DNA of 7,770 bases from Calditrichia bacterium (GTDB lineage Bacteria; Calditrichota; Calditrichia; RBG-13-44-9; J075): contig JACKAP010000041.1 of assembly GCA_020635015.1 (NCBI GenBank), forward strand, positions 1 through 7,770, in the 5' to 3' direction. Both the position numbers and the translations under genes were made by a program. Below the pieces are notes generated by a model. That model searched no databases and had not been told where the DNA came from. It worked only from the letters and a program-made list of their open reading frames with translations. Shown one piece after another: positions 1 to 5,843 of this stretch (its first letter is position 1; each line of letters opens with the position of its first letter).

Positions 1-10
1 AACTTGCCAC

Positions 11-796
11 TTATCTCCGATGCGTCAGAAACCAATCGTATAGCGCTTGATCCTGATAGACCATCTCCACGATATTGTGATTCTCCCGGGGATAGCGGGA
101 ATATTTGACCTTGCCGCCGGCCCGGCGGATGGCGGCGGCCATTTCGTCGGAGATCGAAACCGGCACCTGGCGGTCGAGTGCGCCGTGGAAGATCCATACC
201 GGGAGATCTTTGTAAGCCGGGGCAAGGGCCGGATCACCGTAGCCGCATAGTGGGGCCAGGGCGGCAAAGCGCTCCGGATGCTGCGCCGCCAGATGCCAGG
301 CGCCTCCCCCGCCGAGGCTGATGCCGGTAAGGTAGACGCGGTCTTCATCGACCCGGTAACGGCGGGCGATCTCATCGAGCAGACCGGTTAACTCGACTGT
401 AAGATGCTCCCAGCTTTCCCCGGCGGGGCACTGGGGAGAGATCACAATGAACGGAAAATCGGTGCGTTTTTTAAGCATGCGGGGAAGGCCGTAGCGGGTC
501 ACCCGCGCCACCTTGCTGCCGCGCAGCGATGCGCCGTGGAGGTAGAGGATCACCGGCCATTCCCGGCGGGATTCGTAGTCTGCCGGCAGATAAAGCTGGT
601 AGTTGAGGGCGCGCCCTTCCCCGGCGTATGTATGGGGATGCTGCCCGGCGACCCCCGGCGCCTTGCCGGAACAGCCCCGGTCATAGAGTAACAGCAGCAA
701 ACCGGCAAAAATGAAGGAGAGCGGAATGCGGTATTGGCGGATCAGCCTGCCGGCGGGCGAATGATAGGCGGTGCGCAGGTTATCGAATAAAGTCAT
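11..796 (-). CDS. Membrane-anchored alpha/beta hydrolase, predicted esterase/peptidase (COG4099-like)
   Basis: This 261-residue protein has a cytoplasmic basic N-terminus, one hydrophobic segment at about residues 24-38, and then a complete alpha/beta-hydrolase domain, so the catalytic part probably lies outside the inner membrane. Visible landmarks are the oxyanion-type LYLHGAS around 84-90, the nucleophile elbow G-I-S160-L-G (GISLGGGGAW), the likely acid Asp208 in FHGALDRQVPVS, and the likely base His240 in RENHNIVE. The pattern of YLPADYE, ISPQCP, a W followed by LLDEIARRYRVD, and DRVYLTG matches the predicted-peptidase group COG4099, related to PHB-depolymerase and feruloyl-esterase hydrolases. 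The substrate cannot be read from sequence; an ester is most likely. The Cys at 42 follows YDRG and is not a convincing lipobox. The start at 796 has only a weak GAG-type ribosome site. The gene lies downstream of the DUF1684 gene on the same strand, but a 187-bp repeat- and hairpin-filled gap makes co-transcription doubtful. Confidence 0.85.
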   Translation of the reverse strand: MTLFDNLRTAYHSPAGRLIRQYRIPLSFIFAGLLLLLYDRGCSGKAPGVAGQHPHTYAGEGRALNYQLYLPADYESRREWPVILYLHGASLRGSKVARVTRYGLPRMLKKRTDFPFIVISPQCPAGESWEHLTVELTGLLDEIARRYRVDEDRVYLTGISLGGGGAWHLAAQHPERFAALAPLCGYGDPALAPAYKDLPVWIFHGALDRQVPVSISDEMAAAIRRAGGKVKYSRYPRENHNIVEMVYQDQALYDWFLTHRR

Positions 797-807
797 GCCG
801 TCTCAAT

Positions 808-839
808 TGAAGGATAAAGGATGCTGGATGCTGGATGCT
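808..839. repeat. Short heptanucleotide tandem array (TGAAGGA/TAAAGGA/TGCTGGA)
   Basis: Four consecutive 7-base units can be read in exact register from 808: TGAAGGA, TAAAGGA, TGCTGGA, TGCTGGA, plus a partial TGCT. The first two are exact reverse complements of TCCTTCA and TCCTTTA, the units of the longer array at 889-964, so the two arrays face each other around a hairpin. Confidence 0.8.
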
Positions 840-877
840 AAAAAATGATACTCGCTTGGAAGCGTCAAGCATTTTTT
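840..877. terminator. Nested hairpin with A/T-tract ends, possible bidirectional terminator
   Basis: An outer stem pairs AAAAAATG (840-847) with CATTTTTT (870-877). An inner stem pairs CGCT (853-856) with AGCG (861-864) around a TGGA loop. Either strand would end in a run of U, so this could stop transcription coming from the DUF1684 gene on the minus strand. The stem is interrupted by 5-base mismatched stretches on both sides, so it is weak as a terminator. It may simply be the centre of the inverted heptad element. Confidence 0.4.
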
Positions 878-888
878 CAACCAACGTT

Positions 889-964
889 TCCTTTATCCTT
901 CATCCTTTATCCTTTACCCTTTATCCTTCATCCTTTACCCTTTATCCTTCATCCTTCATCCTTC
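889..964. repeat. Heptanucleotide tandem array, consensus TCCTTYA (10.9 units)
   Basis: Ten full 7-base units plus six bases of an eleventh run without a gap. In order they are TCCTTTA, TCCTTCA, TCCTTTA, TCCTTTA, CCCTTTA, TCCTTCA, TCCTTTA, CCCTTTA, TCCTTCA, TCCTTCA, TCCTTC. Variation is confined to units' first base (T/C) and sixth base (T/C). The array ends 19 bp before the stop codon of the DUF1684 gene. It resembles the heptad STRR class known from cyanobacteria and other genomes; no coding function is apparent. Confidence 0.92.
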
Positions 965-983
965 TTGTCTAATCCGGCAACCT

Positions 984-1898
984 TCAATGCCCCTCCCCGC
1001 TAAACTTCTCCCCGGCGGTGACGGCCAGAGGGAGGCGGTTTTGCGATGGGGGAAGGGGGCAGGTCGCATAAGCGGTGTAGGCGCAGGGCGGGTTGTAGGC
1101 TTTGTTAAAATCGAGTATCACCGTTCCGTCTTCACCGGGTTTGGCGGTGTAGATATAGCGCCCGGCGCCGTAGGTTTCCCGCCCGTTGGTTTGGTCGGAA
1201 AAAATAATGAAGAGCTCATCGCCCTCTTCTACGGCATCGAGGCTGTGGGTCTGGCCGTCGAGTTCAAAGACCAGCTTTCCCGGGCAGGGCTCTTCGGTTT
1301 TCATGCCGAGAATATTCTCGATCCGGATTTGTCGAGGCGGATCATACGGTTCGAAGGTTGCGCGAATCTGCCATTGCGGATCGATCGGATAGGTCGCAAT
1401 GCTTTGCAGGGCGGCAATGGCGGGATTGCTCGCGTCGCGCAGACGCACGCCGATCTCGCTGCCCCGCTGAATGACAAACCAGCTCAGGTTGTCGTAAGTC
1501 AGGATGACCGGGGACTTGAGCTCGGGAGCAAACACCTTCATTTCGTTGACCGGAATGCTGTCGTAATACACTTCCACCGCGGGATTAATGTATACCATCA
1601 CCTCACCGTTCTCCAGCTCAAAGCGGCCAATCTTTTCCGGGGCGCCGGTCTGGGGAAAGACAAGGTCGTTGTCTGCGCCGCTGCCAAAGGTGTTGTTGCC
1701 TTCCTTCAACCAGAATAATCCCGCCAGGCTCAGCCAGCCGGTCGGTTTCTTCAGGGAGGCCAGCCTGGCTTCCTGCCATTGGTGAATCTCCTGGAGATAG
1801 GCAGGATCTGCTGCCGGGGTGGCGCGATCACATCCGGTGATAAATAAAACTTGTATCAACAACACCAGCAAAACGCTGTAATAAATGAATTTCGGCAT
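984..1898 (-). CDS. DUF1684 domain lipoprotein
   Basis: This is a 304-residue secreted lipoprotein of unknown function. A signal peptide with a hydrophobic core at about 6-20 ends in the lipobox I-T-G-C23, so the mature protein should be lipidated on Cys23. The rest matches the DUF1684 family along its length: GWLSLAGLFWLKEG (54-67) with NTFGS, then VRLRDASNP (151-159), YPIDPQW (170-176), ETYGAGRYIY (241-250), and the hallmark C-terminal block LDFNKAYNPPC (262-272), ATCPLPPSQNRLPL (278-291) and AGEK (295-298). Family members have no established biochemical activity. I chose the start at 1898, not the longer frame opening at 1955, because GGAGG lies 8 bases upstream of it and because the signal peptide then begins directly at Met1. 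The upstream gap is shared with the divergent lrp-type gene. Confidence 0.9.
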   Translation of the reverse strand: MPKFIYYSVLLVLLIQVLFITGCDRATPAADPAYLQEIHQWQEARLASLKKPTGWLSLAGLFWLKEGNNTFGSGADNDLVFPQTGAPEKIGRFELENGEVMVYINPAVEVYYDSIPVNEMKVFAPELKSPVILTYDNLSWFVIQRGSEIGVRLRDASNPAIAALQSIATYPIDPQWQIRATFEPYDPPRQIRIENILGMKTEEPCPGKLVFELDGQTHSLDAVEEGDELFIIFSDQTNGRETYGAGRYIYTAKPGEDGTVILDFNKAYNPPCAYTAYATCPLPPSQNRLPLAVTAGEKFSGEGH

Positions 1899-2077
1899 CT
1901 CGGTAACCTCCGCTTGACGATTTACCCGGCCTAAGATAGTCAGAAAAGCCGACATTTGAAAACGGTATAATAGAGTTCATGGAAATTTTCAGCGCACCTC
2001 CAGAAAAGCATCATATCAATTGATGTTACGCACCATACGCTTCGCAATGACGACAGCCATGCTTATTGTGGTTTCAA

Positions 2078-2121
2078 ATATTCAGATTTTTGATTGTTAT
2101 GCGACTTAATATTCTGAATAT
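2078..2121. promoter_or_regulatory. Lrp/AsnC-like operator: palindrome plus upstream half-repeat
   Basis: ATATTCTGAATAT at 2109-2121 is a perfect 13-bp dyad with one central base. The arm recurs as ATATTCAG at 2078-2085. The two ATATTC arms are 31 bp apart, close to three helical turns, as expected for Lrp-family octamers that wrap DNA. The dyad lies 23 bp upstream of the -35 box of the lrp-type promoter, which suggests autoregulation. The match to an Lrp-type site is by general form (A/T-rich dyad), not a proven consensus. Confidence 0.45.
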
Positions 2122-2144
2122 GCTAAAAATAAATTTATTTTATT

Positions 2145-2172
2145 TTGACCAAACTTGATTTTGATTTATATT
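2145..2172 (+). promoter_or_regulatory. Sigma70-type promoter for the Lrp-family gene
   Basis: TTGACC (2145-2150) and TATATT (2167-2172) are separated by 16 bp, each with five of six consensus bases. Transcription would start near 2179 and give a leader of about 35 bases before the ATG at 2214, with GAAGGG (2201-2206) as ribosome site. Confidence 0.6.
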
Positions 2173-2213
2173 GTTCGAAAAAGCAGTTGGTTTGTTTTTA
2201 GAAGGGTGCGGCA

Positions 2214-2699
2214 ATGAAGCTTGATGATATCGATATCAATATCTTGAATATTCTCCAGAGCAACGGAAGGATTACCAACAGCCAATTGGCCGCGGATATC
2301 GGCATCTCCCCTCCCGCCTCTCTGGAGCGGGTGAAGCGGCTGGAGAATGCCGGGGTGATCCGCCGTTATGTGGCGCTGGTGGATCCGGCGCATATCGATA
2401 AAGGGGTATTTGCGCTGGTGCTGGTTTCGCTGGCGATCCACCAGTTGCAATCGATCGACCAGTTTACCGCCGAGATCAAGAAGCTGCCCGAAGTGCTGGA
2501 GTGCTATCATATTACCGGCGAGGAGGATTTTCTGCTCAAGATTGCGGTGAAGGACATCGCCGGTTATGAGGATTTCATCCTGACCAAACTGACCCGTATT
2601 CCCGGCGTGCGCCAGATGAAAACTTCTTTCGTACTCTCGACGGTGAAGTACGATACTCGAATTCCGGTGGATAGCTTAACGAACGGCCAAGAACGATAG
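2214..2699 (+). CDS. Lrp/AsnC family transcriptional regulator
   Basis: A full-length 161-residue Lrp/AsnC protein that binds DNA as dimers or octamers and responds to an amino acid or related ligand. Residues 4-52 form the winged helix-turn-helix (DDIDINILNILQSNGRIT, then SQLAADIGISPPASLERVKRLENAGVIRRY). The RAM/AsnC ligand domain spans about 65-142 and carries the conserved turn ITGEEDFLLKI (100-110), where the family usually has SGxYD. The start is supported by GAAGGG 7 bases upstream and a promoter at the right distance. The PLP enzyme gene follows after 66 bp on the same strand. Lrp regulators commonly control an adjacent amino-acid enzyme, so a local regulator of this pair, and of itself, is the likely role. 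Which amino acid is sensed cannot be told. It is not necessarily the orthologue of E. coli global Lrp. Confidence 0.93.
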   Translation: MKLDDIDINILNILQSNGRITNSQLAADIGISPPASLERVKRLENAGVIRRYVALVDPAHIDKGVFALVLVSLAIHQLQSIDQFTAEIKKLPEVLECYHITGEEDFLLKIAVKDIAGYEDFILTKLTRIPGVRQMKTSFVLSTVKYDTRIPVDSLTNGQER

Positions 2700-2710
2700 T
2701 TTGTTTTTCA

Positions 2711-2735
2711 TCGTTCCATGCAGCGCGTGGAACGA
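2711..2735. repeat. Intercistronic hairpin (REP-like palindrome)
   Basis: TCGTTCCA (2711-2718) pairs perfectly with TGGAACGA (2728-2735), and a G.U plus two G-C pairs can continue the stem inward. No U run follows, so it is not an ordinary terminator. Its form, GTTCCA...GCG...TGGAAC followed by GAG, resembles a palindrome often dispersed in bacterial genomes. It lies between the regulator and the PLP gene and could stabilise or tune the downstream message. Confidence 0.7.
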
Positions 2736-2765
2736 GACCCAACCCAAAATTTCAGGAGGTCCATC

Positions 2766-3980
2766 ATGAGTTTCGATCCCGGCAGTAGCGTACAAGATTA
2801 TTTAGTTTTCGGTGAGTTCGGCGACGTCAATCCCTCGATCACCGACTCTTCCACCTACACCTTTCTGAGCCCGGATACGATGGAGGAACTTTTCGATCAT
2901 GAGATCGAGGGCTGCTTCCTCTATTCCCGGCATTGGAATCCCATCAACAAGTATCTCTCCCAGGCCCTGGCCCGGATGGAGGACAGCGAAGCGGCCCAGG
3001 TAACTGCTTCGGGGATGTCCGCTATTACCTGCGCCATCCTGCAATTGTGCAGCACGGGGGACGAGATCATCTCCAGCCGCACCATCTACGGCGGCACTTA
3101 CGCCTTCTTCAAAAATTTTCTGCCCCGCTTCGGTATTTCAGTGAAGTTCGTCAACATGATGGATCTCGACGCCATCCAGGAGGCAATTGGCGACAAAACC
3201 CGCCTGATCTATTGCGAGACCATGAGCAATCCCCTGCTGGAGATCGCCGATATCCCGCGCATCAGCAAGATCGCCCATGCCCATAATCTGCAACTGATGG
3301 TCGACAACACCTTCAGCCCGATGCTTTTCTCACCGCTGCGTATGGGGGCAGACATTGTGGTGCACAGCATGACTAAGTTCATCAACGGCACCAGCGACTG
3401 TGTGGCGGGGTGCATCTGCGCCAGCGATGCCTTTATCCATCAACTGATCGACGTCAACTCCGGCGCCAACATGCTGCTGGGCCCGGTGCTCGACAGCTAC
3501 CGCGCTGCCAGCATTCTCAAGAATCTCCATTCCCTGCACCTCCGCATGCGCAAGCATTCGGAGAATGCCCAATATCTTGCCGAACGCCTGGAAGAACTGG
3601 GGCTCCGTACCTTCTACCCCGGATTGGCTTCTCATCCCCAGCACGAGCTGATGAAAAAGCTGATGAACCCCGGCTTCGGCTACGGCGGGATGCTGGCGAT
3701 CGATCTGGAAGACCTCAAGACCGCCAACCGCCTGATGGTGAAGATGCAGGAGGAGAAAGTCGGCTACCTGGCGGTGAGCCTGGGCTATTTCAAGACCTTG
3801 TTCAGTTCCCCCGGCCATAGCACCTCTTCCGAAATCCCCGAGGAAGACCGGGTGGCGATGGGTCTGAGCGACGGTCTGGTGCGCATCTCCATCGGGCTGG
3901 ACAACGACATCGAGCGCACTTACCAGCGCATCCTCACCAGCCTGCGGGTGATCGGGCGGCTGGATATGATGCCGGTTTGA
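2766..3980 (+). CDS. Cys/Met-metabolism PLP-dependent enzyme (gamma-lyase / sulfhydrylase type)
   Basis: A cytoplasmic fold-type I PLP enzyme of 404 residues, the usual family length. Members make or break C-S bonds at the gamma carbon of cysteine, homocysteine, cystathionine or methionine. Recognisable landmarks are YSR at 53-55 followed by WNP (phosphate contacts from the neighbouring subunit), SGM at 82-84, Y108-G-G-T-Y stacking on the cofactor, E151 in CETMSNP, D180 in VDNTF, the PLP-binding K204 in HSMTKFINGTSD, and substrate-carboxylate R373 in GLVRISIG. True methionine gamma-lyases carry a Cys after Tyr-Gly (Cys116 in the Pseudomonas enzyme); here it is G110. This leaves cystathionine or homocysteine lyase and O-acylhomoserine sulfhydrylase open. 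I chose ATG 2766 because AGGAGGT sits 5 bases upstream; the longer frame from 2718 would begin inside the hairpin. It is probably co-transcribed with the Lrp-type gene. Confidence 0.9.
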   Translation: MSFDPGSSVQDYLVFGEFGDVNPSITDSSTYTFLSPDTMEELFDHEIEGCFLYSRHWNPINKYLSQALARMEDSEAAQVTASGMSAITCAILQLCSTGDEIISSRTIYGGTYAFFKNFLPRFGISVKFVNMMDLDAIQEAIGDKTRLIYCETMSNPLLEIADIPRISKIAHAHNLQLMVDNTFSPMLFSPLRMGADIVVHSMTKFINGTSDCVAGCICASDAFIHQLIDVNSGANMLLGPVLDSYRAASILKNLHSLHLRMRKHSENAQYLAERLEELGLRTFYPGLASHPQHELMKKLMNPGFGYGGMLAIDLEDLKTANRLMVKMQEEKVGYLAVSLGYFKTLFSSPGHSTSSEIPEEDRVAMGLSDGLVRISIGLDNDIERTYQRILTSLRVIGRLDMMPV

Positions 3981-3993
3981 AGATTTAATAGCA

Positions 3994-4030
3994 CACAGAT
4001 TTTCGCAGATTAGACAGATTTTCACAGATT
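3994..4030. repeat. Direct repeat of CAGATTTTCRCAGATT
   Basis: CAGATTTTCGCAGATT (3996-4011) recurs as CAGATTTTCACAGATT (4015-4030), 15 of 16 bases identical with a 19-bp period, and is followed by a T run. It begins 13 bp after the PLP gene stop codon. The core GCAGATTA also occurs in the terminal repeats of the element at 7287-7489, so both probably belong to one dispersed family. Confidence 0.75.
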
Positions 4031-4050
4031 TTTTGATGAATTACGAACCC

Positions 4051-4102
4051 GTTCCCTGAAAGGGAACCACATCCCCTCCCAACCCGGGGCACTCGCCCCG
4101 GG
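4051..4102. repeat. Two adjacent strong hairpins, possible terminator or repeat element
   Basis: GTTCCCT (4051-4057) pairs with AGGGAAC (4061-4067) around a GAA loop, and CCCGGGGC (4083-4090) pairs with GCCCCGGG (4095-4102) around ACTC. Both stems are perfect. No U tract follows either one on the plus strand, so intrinsic termination after the PLP gene is uncertain. They separate that gene from the RpiB-family gene, and the region after them (4103-4160) shows no convincing promoter. Confidence 0.6.
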
Positions 4103-4160
4103 ATTGCAGGGCCGTTCCATAACACCGACTATCGATAGATGCAACAAAGAGGATCTCCCC

Positions 4161-4634
4161 ATGAAAATCGCCCTCGGCAGCGACATGAAAACCCATCTCA
4201 CCACAGTGGTGCTGCAAGAACTTCAAAAAATGGGTCACGAAGTGGAAGTCTACGGCGCGCTGGTGCGGGAACCGGCAATGTGGTCGCAGGTCGCTATGGA
4301 GGTGGCGGAAAAGGTGGCCGCCGGCGAATATGATCAGGCGGTGCTCTTCTGTTGGACCGGCACCGGCATCAGCCTGGCCGCCAACAAGGTGCCGGGCATC
4401 CGCGCCGCCCTCTGCCAGGACGCCGAGACCGCCCGCGGCGCCCGCCAGTGGAACGACGCCAACATCCTGGCAATGAGCCTGCGCGCCGTCTCCGAGGAGG
4501 TGGCCAAAGAGATGCTCAACGCCTGGTTCAGCACTCCGCCCAGCAGTGATCCGGAGGATGTGGCCTGCCTGGAGTTCCTGGAAAAAGCGGAAGCGAAGTA
4601 CCGTAGAACCCACGAAGGTGATGACGACAGTTGA
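4161..4634 (+). CDS. RpiB/LacA/LacB family sugar-phosphate isomerase homologue, atypical active site
   Basis: A 157-residue cytoplasmic protein with the RpiB Rossmann-like fold. It starts MKIALGSD, has the phosphate-loop block CWTGTGISLAANKVPGIRAAL (C64 onward) and the later WNDANILAMSLR (97-108). Family members interconvert aldose and ketose phosphates such as ribose-5-P and ribulose-5-P. C64, which matches the catalytic Cys65 of E. coli RpiB, is kept. E. coli His9 (in SDHAG) is replaced by M9, and the ring-opening His98 before NDAN is W97. Such a protein may act on another sugar phosphate or be non-isomerase, so I give no gene symbol. The C-terminal tail (about 125-157) is acidic and polar. 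ATG 4161 is preferred over an upstream start at 4104 because GAGG lies 8 bases before it and the fold begins at residue 1. Confidence 0.85.
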   Translation: MKIALGSDMKTHLTTVVLQELQKMGHEVEVYGALVREPAMWSQVAMEVAEKVAAGEYDQAVLFCWTGTGISLAANKVPGIRAALCQDAETARGARQWNDANILAMSLRAVSEEVAKEMLNAWFSTPPSSDPEDVACLEFLEKAEAKYRRTHEGDDDS

Positions 4635-4651
4635 AATTAGAACTGGTAACG

Positions 4652-4750
4652 ATTGCCACAGAGCCACAGAGATCACAGAGTTAGTTATCAGTTTTCAGTT
4701 GTCAGTTTTCAGTTGTCAGTTCTCTGTGATCTCTGTGACTCTGTGGCAAT
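4652..4750. repeat. 99-bp inverted-repeat element with heptad core
   Basis: The arms 4652-4680 and 4722-4750 are 29 bases each and pair at 28 of 29 positions; each is itself made of CACAGAG-like subrepeats. The 41-base centre holds five 7-base units from 4688: TCAGTTT, TCAGTTG, TCAGTTT, TCAGTTG, TCAGTTC. It fills the gap between the stop codons of two convergent genes (4634 and 4759). A transcript from either side would form a long hairpin and might end there, although there is no U run after the stem. It probably is a dispersed non-autonomous repeat. Confidence 0.9.
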
Positions 4751-4758
4751 TATCCCAC

Positions 4759-5358
4759 CTATTGCCCCGGCAGAAACCGCAAGCCATACTTCGCAGCGAT
4801 CTCCGTCACCTTCCCGCGGTCCAATGGTTTATCCTTCGGCAATTGATCGATCTCCTCAAAAAATTGCTCAAAGCCTCCCGGCGTGATGGTGTTCATCAGC
4901 ACGCCCGGGGCGGTGCCGACATTGCGAAACCCGTGCGGTATGCCCCGCGGCAGATGCACCAGCGTGCCGGCGGAGACTCGCCGGGCTTCATCTCCGCAAC
5001 GGAATTCATACTCGCCTTCCAGCACATAAAACATCTCATCTTCATGGCTGTGAACATGCAGGGGCGGTCCGCCCTGCGGCGGGGTGGTGCTGATCACCAC
5101 CGAATACTGCCCGGCGGTCTGCTCGCTCATGATCTTGCCCACGATCTGCAACCCAAAGATATTCCAGGTCCGTCCGGCGTCAGGGTCAACAAAAACCGGT
5201 TCGGATATTAGGGATGTATCCGCAGCTTGCGGCATTTGGGCATTTGCGCTGTTCTGATCGGACTGTTGGGTGCAATTGAGGAGAATCAAACACAAGCACG
5301 CACCTGACAGCCATAAACCCAAGGAGAAAAAATGTATATTTTTAGTAGATTGTCTCAT
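4759..5358 (-). CDS. Cupin domain lipoprotein
   Basis: A 199-residue predicted lipoprotein with one cupin beta-barrel. A long hydrophobic signal (about 10-27) leads to Cys29 in LLNC, a fair though not ideal lipobox, then a Gln/Ser/Asn-rich linker. Both cupin motifs are complete: H101-V-H103-x4-E108-x6-G115 in motif 1, and G131-x5-P137-x-G139-x2-H142-x3-N146 in motif 2, so all four metal ligands (H101, H103, E108, H142) are present. The barrel probably binds a metal ion on the periplasmic or outer face. It may be a small-molecule dioxygenase, isomerase or binding protein; the substrate is not readable. I chose ATG 5358, not the frame opening at 5469, because GAGGT precedes it by about 5-6 bases and because the 5469 extension reads through a dispersed repeat. 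It is convergent with the RpiB-family gene and divergent from rlmD. Confidence 0.85.
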   Translation of the reverse strand: MRQSTKNIHFFSLGLWLSGACLCLILLNCTQQSDQNSANAQMPQAADTSLISEPVFVDPDAGRTWNIFGLQIVGKIMSEQTAGQYSVVISTTPPQGGPPLHVHSHEDEMFYVLEGEYEFRCGDEARRVSAGTLVHLPRGIPHGFRNVGTAPGVLMNTITPGGFEQFFEEIDQLPKDKPLDRGKVTEIAAKYGLRFLPGQ

Positions 5359-5419
5359 ACTCGACCTCGCTGATTGAATTTGAGATAAGTAAATTGTTAT
5401 CTGAATGTTGTGAACCAAA

Positions 5420-5502
5420 AGATTTCTCACTCCGCTCCGCTGCATTCGAAATGACAACGGGTTTGTCATTCCGAGGCCCCGATATCCATCGGAAAGGAAT
5501 CT
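5420..5502. repeat. Inverted pair of degenerate dispersed repeats
   Basis: The left copy runs from AGATTTCTC (from about 5420) to TTCGAAATGAC (ending 5455). The right copy runs from GTCATTCCGAG (5465) to AGGAATCT (ending about 5502), in opposite orientation. At the junction AATGACAA (5450-5457) pairs with TTGTCATT (5463-5470). This arrangement, AGATTYCT ... TTCGRAATGAC and its inverse, is a repeat type I associate with many environmental bacterial genomes. Translation of it produces false N-terminal extensions of the cupin gene. Confidence 0.65.
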
Positions 5503-5694
5503 GAAACTTTAGAGAACTTTTGTACAATCTATGTAGAATGACGACACCTGATGGCCGCGCAGTATCAGCCACAAATTTTTTCAAAATATAGTATCACTTT
5601 GTTCTTTTCAACTGAAATCTGTTCGGATGAAAATCAGAAACGCACTTACCATACTGAAATTCGATGACATTTGCCCAAACAACCAGGCACATTT

Positions 5695-5741
5695 TTCTAC
5701 AGGCTGAACAGGATTCTTTTTATCCTGTTCAGCCTGTAGAA
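5695..5741. repeat. Perfect 20-bp stem hairpin
   Basis: Bases 5695-5714 (TTCTACAGGCTGAACAGGAT) are the exact reverse complement of 5722-5741, with a 7-base loop TCTTTTT. It stands 141 bp before rlmD and 337 bp before the cupin start, between divergent genes. It therefore terminates neither of them and is better read as a small mobile or dispersed palindrome. Confidence 0.92.
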
Positions 5742-5811
5742 TTTCTGTTGATTGTTAAATTCTGCACATGTGACAAAATTTTGCCTCCACTGCAAAATAT
5801 TTTATCAACTA

Positions 5812-5843
5812 TTGGCACCTAAACGGAATCTATATTATATTTG
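5812..5843 (+). promoter_or_regulatory. Predicted promoter of rlmD
   Basis: TTGGCA (5812-5817) and TATATT (5836-5841) are 18 bp apart and each matches five of six sigma70 bases. The -10 region read as TATATTTG (5836-5843) also fits the TAnnTTTG motif of Bacteroidota. Transcription from about 5848 would leave a leader of some 34 bases. Confidence 0.45.

Larger units (their letters stand above)
1899..2213. other. Divergent intergenic region between DUF1684 and Lrp-family genes
   Basis: This 315-bp gap has no credible ORF. Its right half (about 2075-2180) is strongly AT-rich and holds the palindrome and promoter listed separately. The left half has a 10-bp palindrome ATCAATTGAT (2015-2024) and a TATAAT (1966-1971) without a matching -35 box on the plus strand. 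Read on the minus strand the overlapping TATTAT could serve the DUF1684 gene, but no good -35 box is visible. Confidence 0.6.

Noticed and set aside
889..964. CRISPR array
   Set aside because: The repeat is a contiguous 7-base tandem array without spacers, and there are no cas genes.
987..1718. Long open frame on the plus strand opposite DUF1684
   Set aside because: It is antisense to a clearly recognisable protein, shows no family motif, and is a product of GC-rich codon structure.
1899..1955. 19-residue N-terminal extension of the DUF1684 protein
   Set aside because: The start at 1898 has GGAGG at proper distance and begins directly with a lipoprotein signal peptide; the extension would bury that signal.
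1966..1971. TATAAT as a second plus-strand promoter for the Lrp gene
   Set aside because: No -35 box lies 15-19 bases upstream, and the leader would be about 240 bases.
2718..2765. Upstream start for the PLP enzyme
   Set aside because: It falls inside the hairpin and has no ribosome site, whereas ATG 2766 has AGGAGGT 5 bases upstream.
2766..3980. Firm assignment as methionine gamma-lyase
   Set aside because: The characteristic Cys after Tyr-Gly is Gly110, so the specific activity cannot be claimed.
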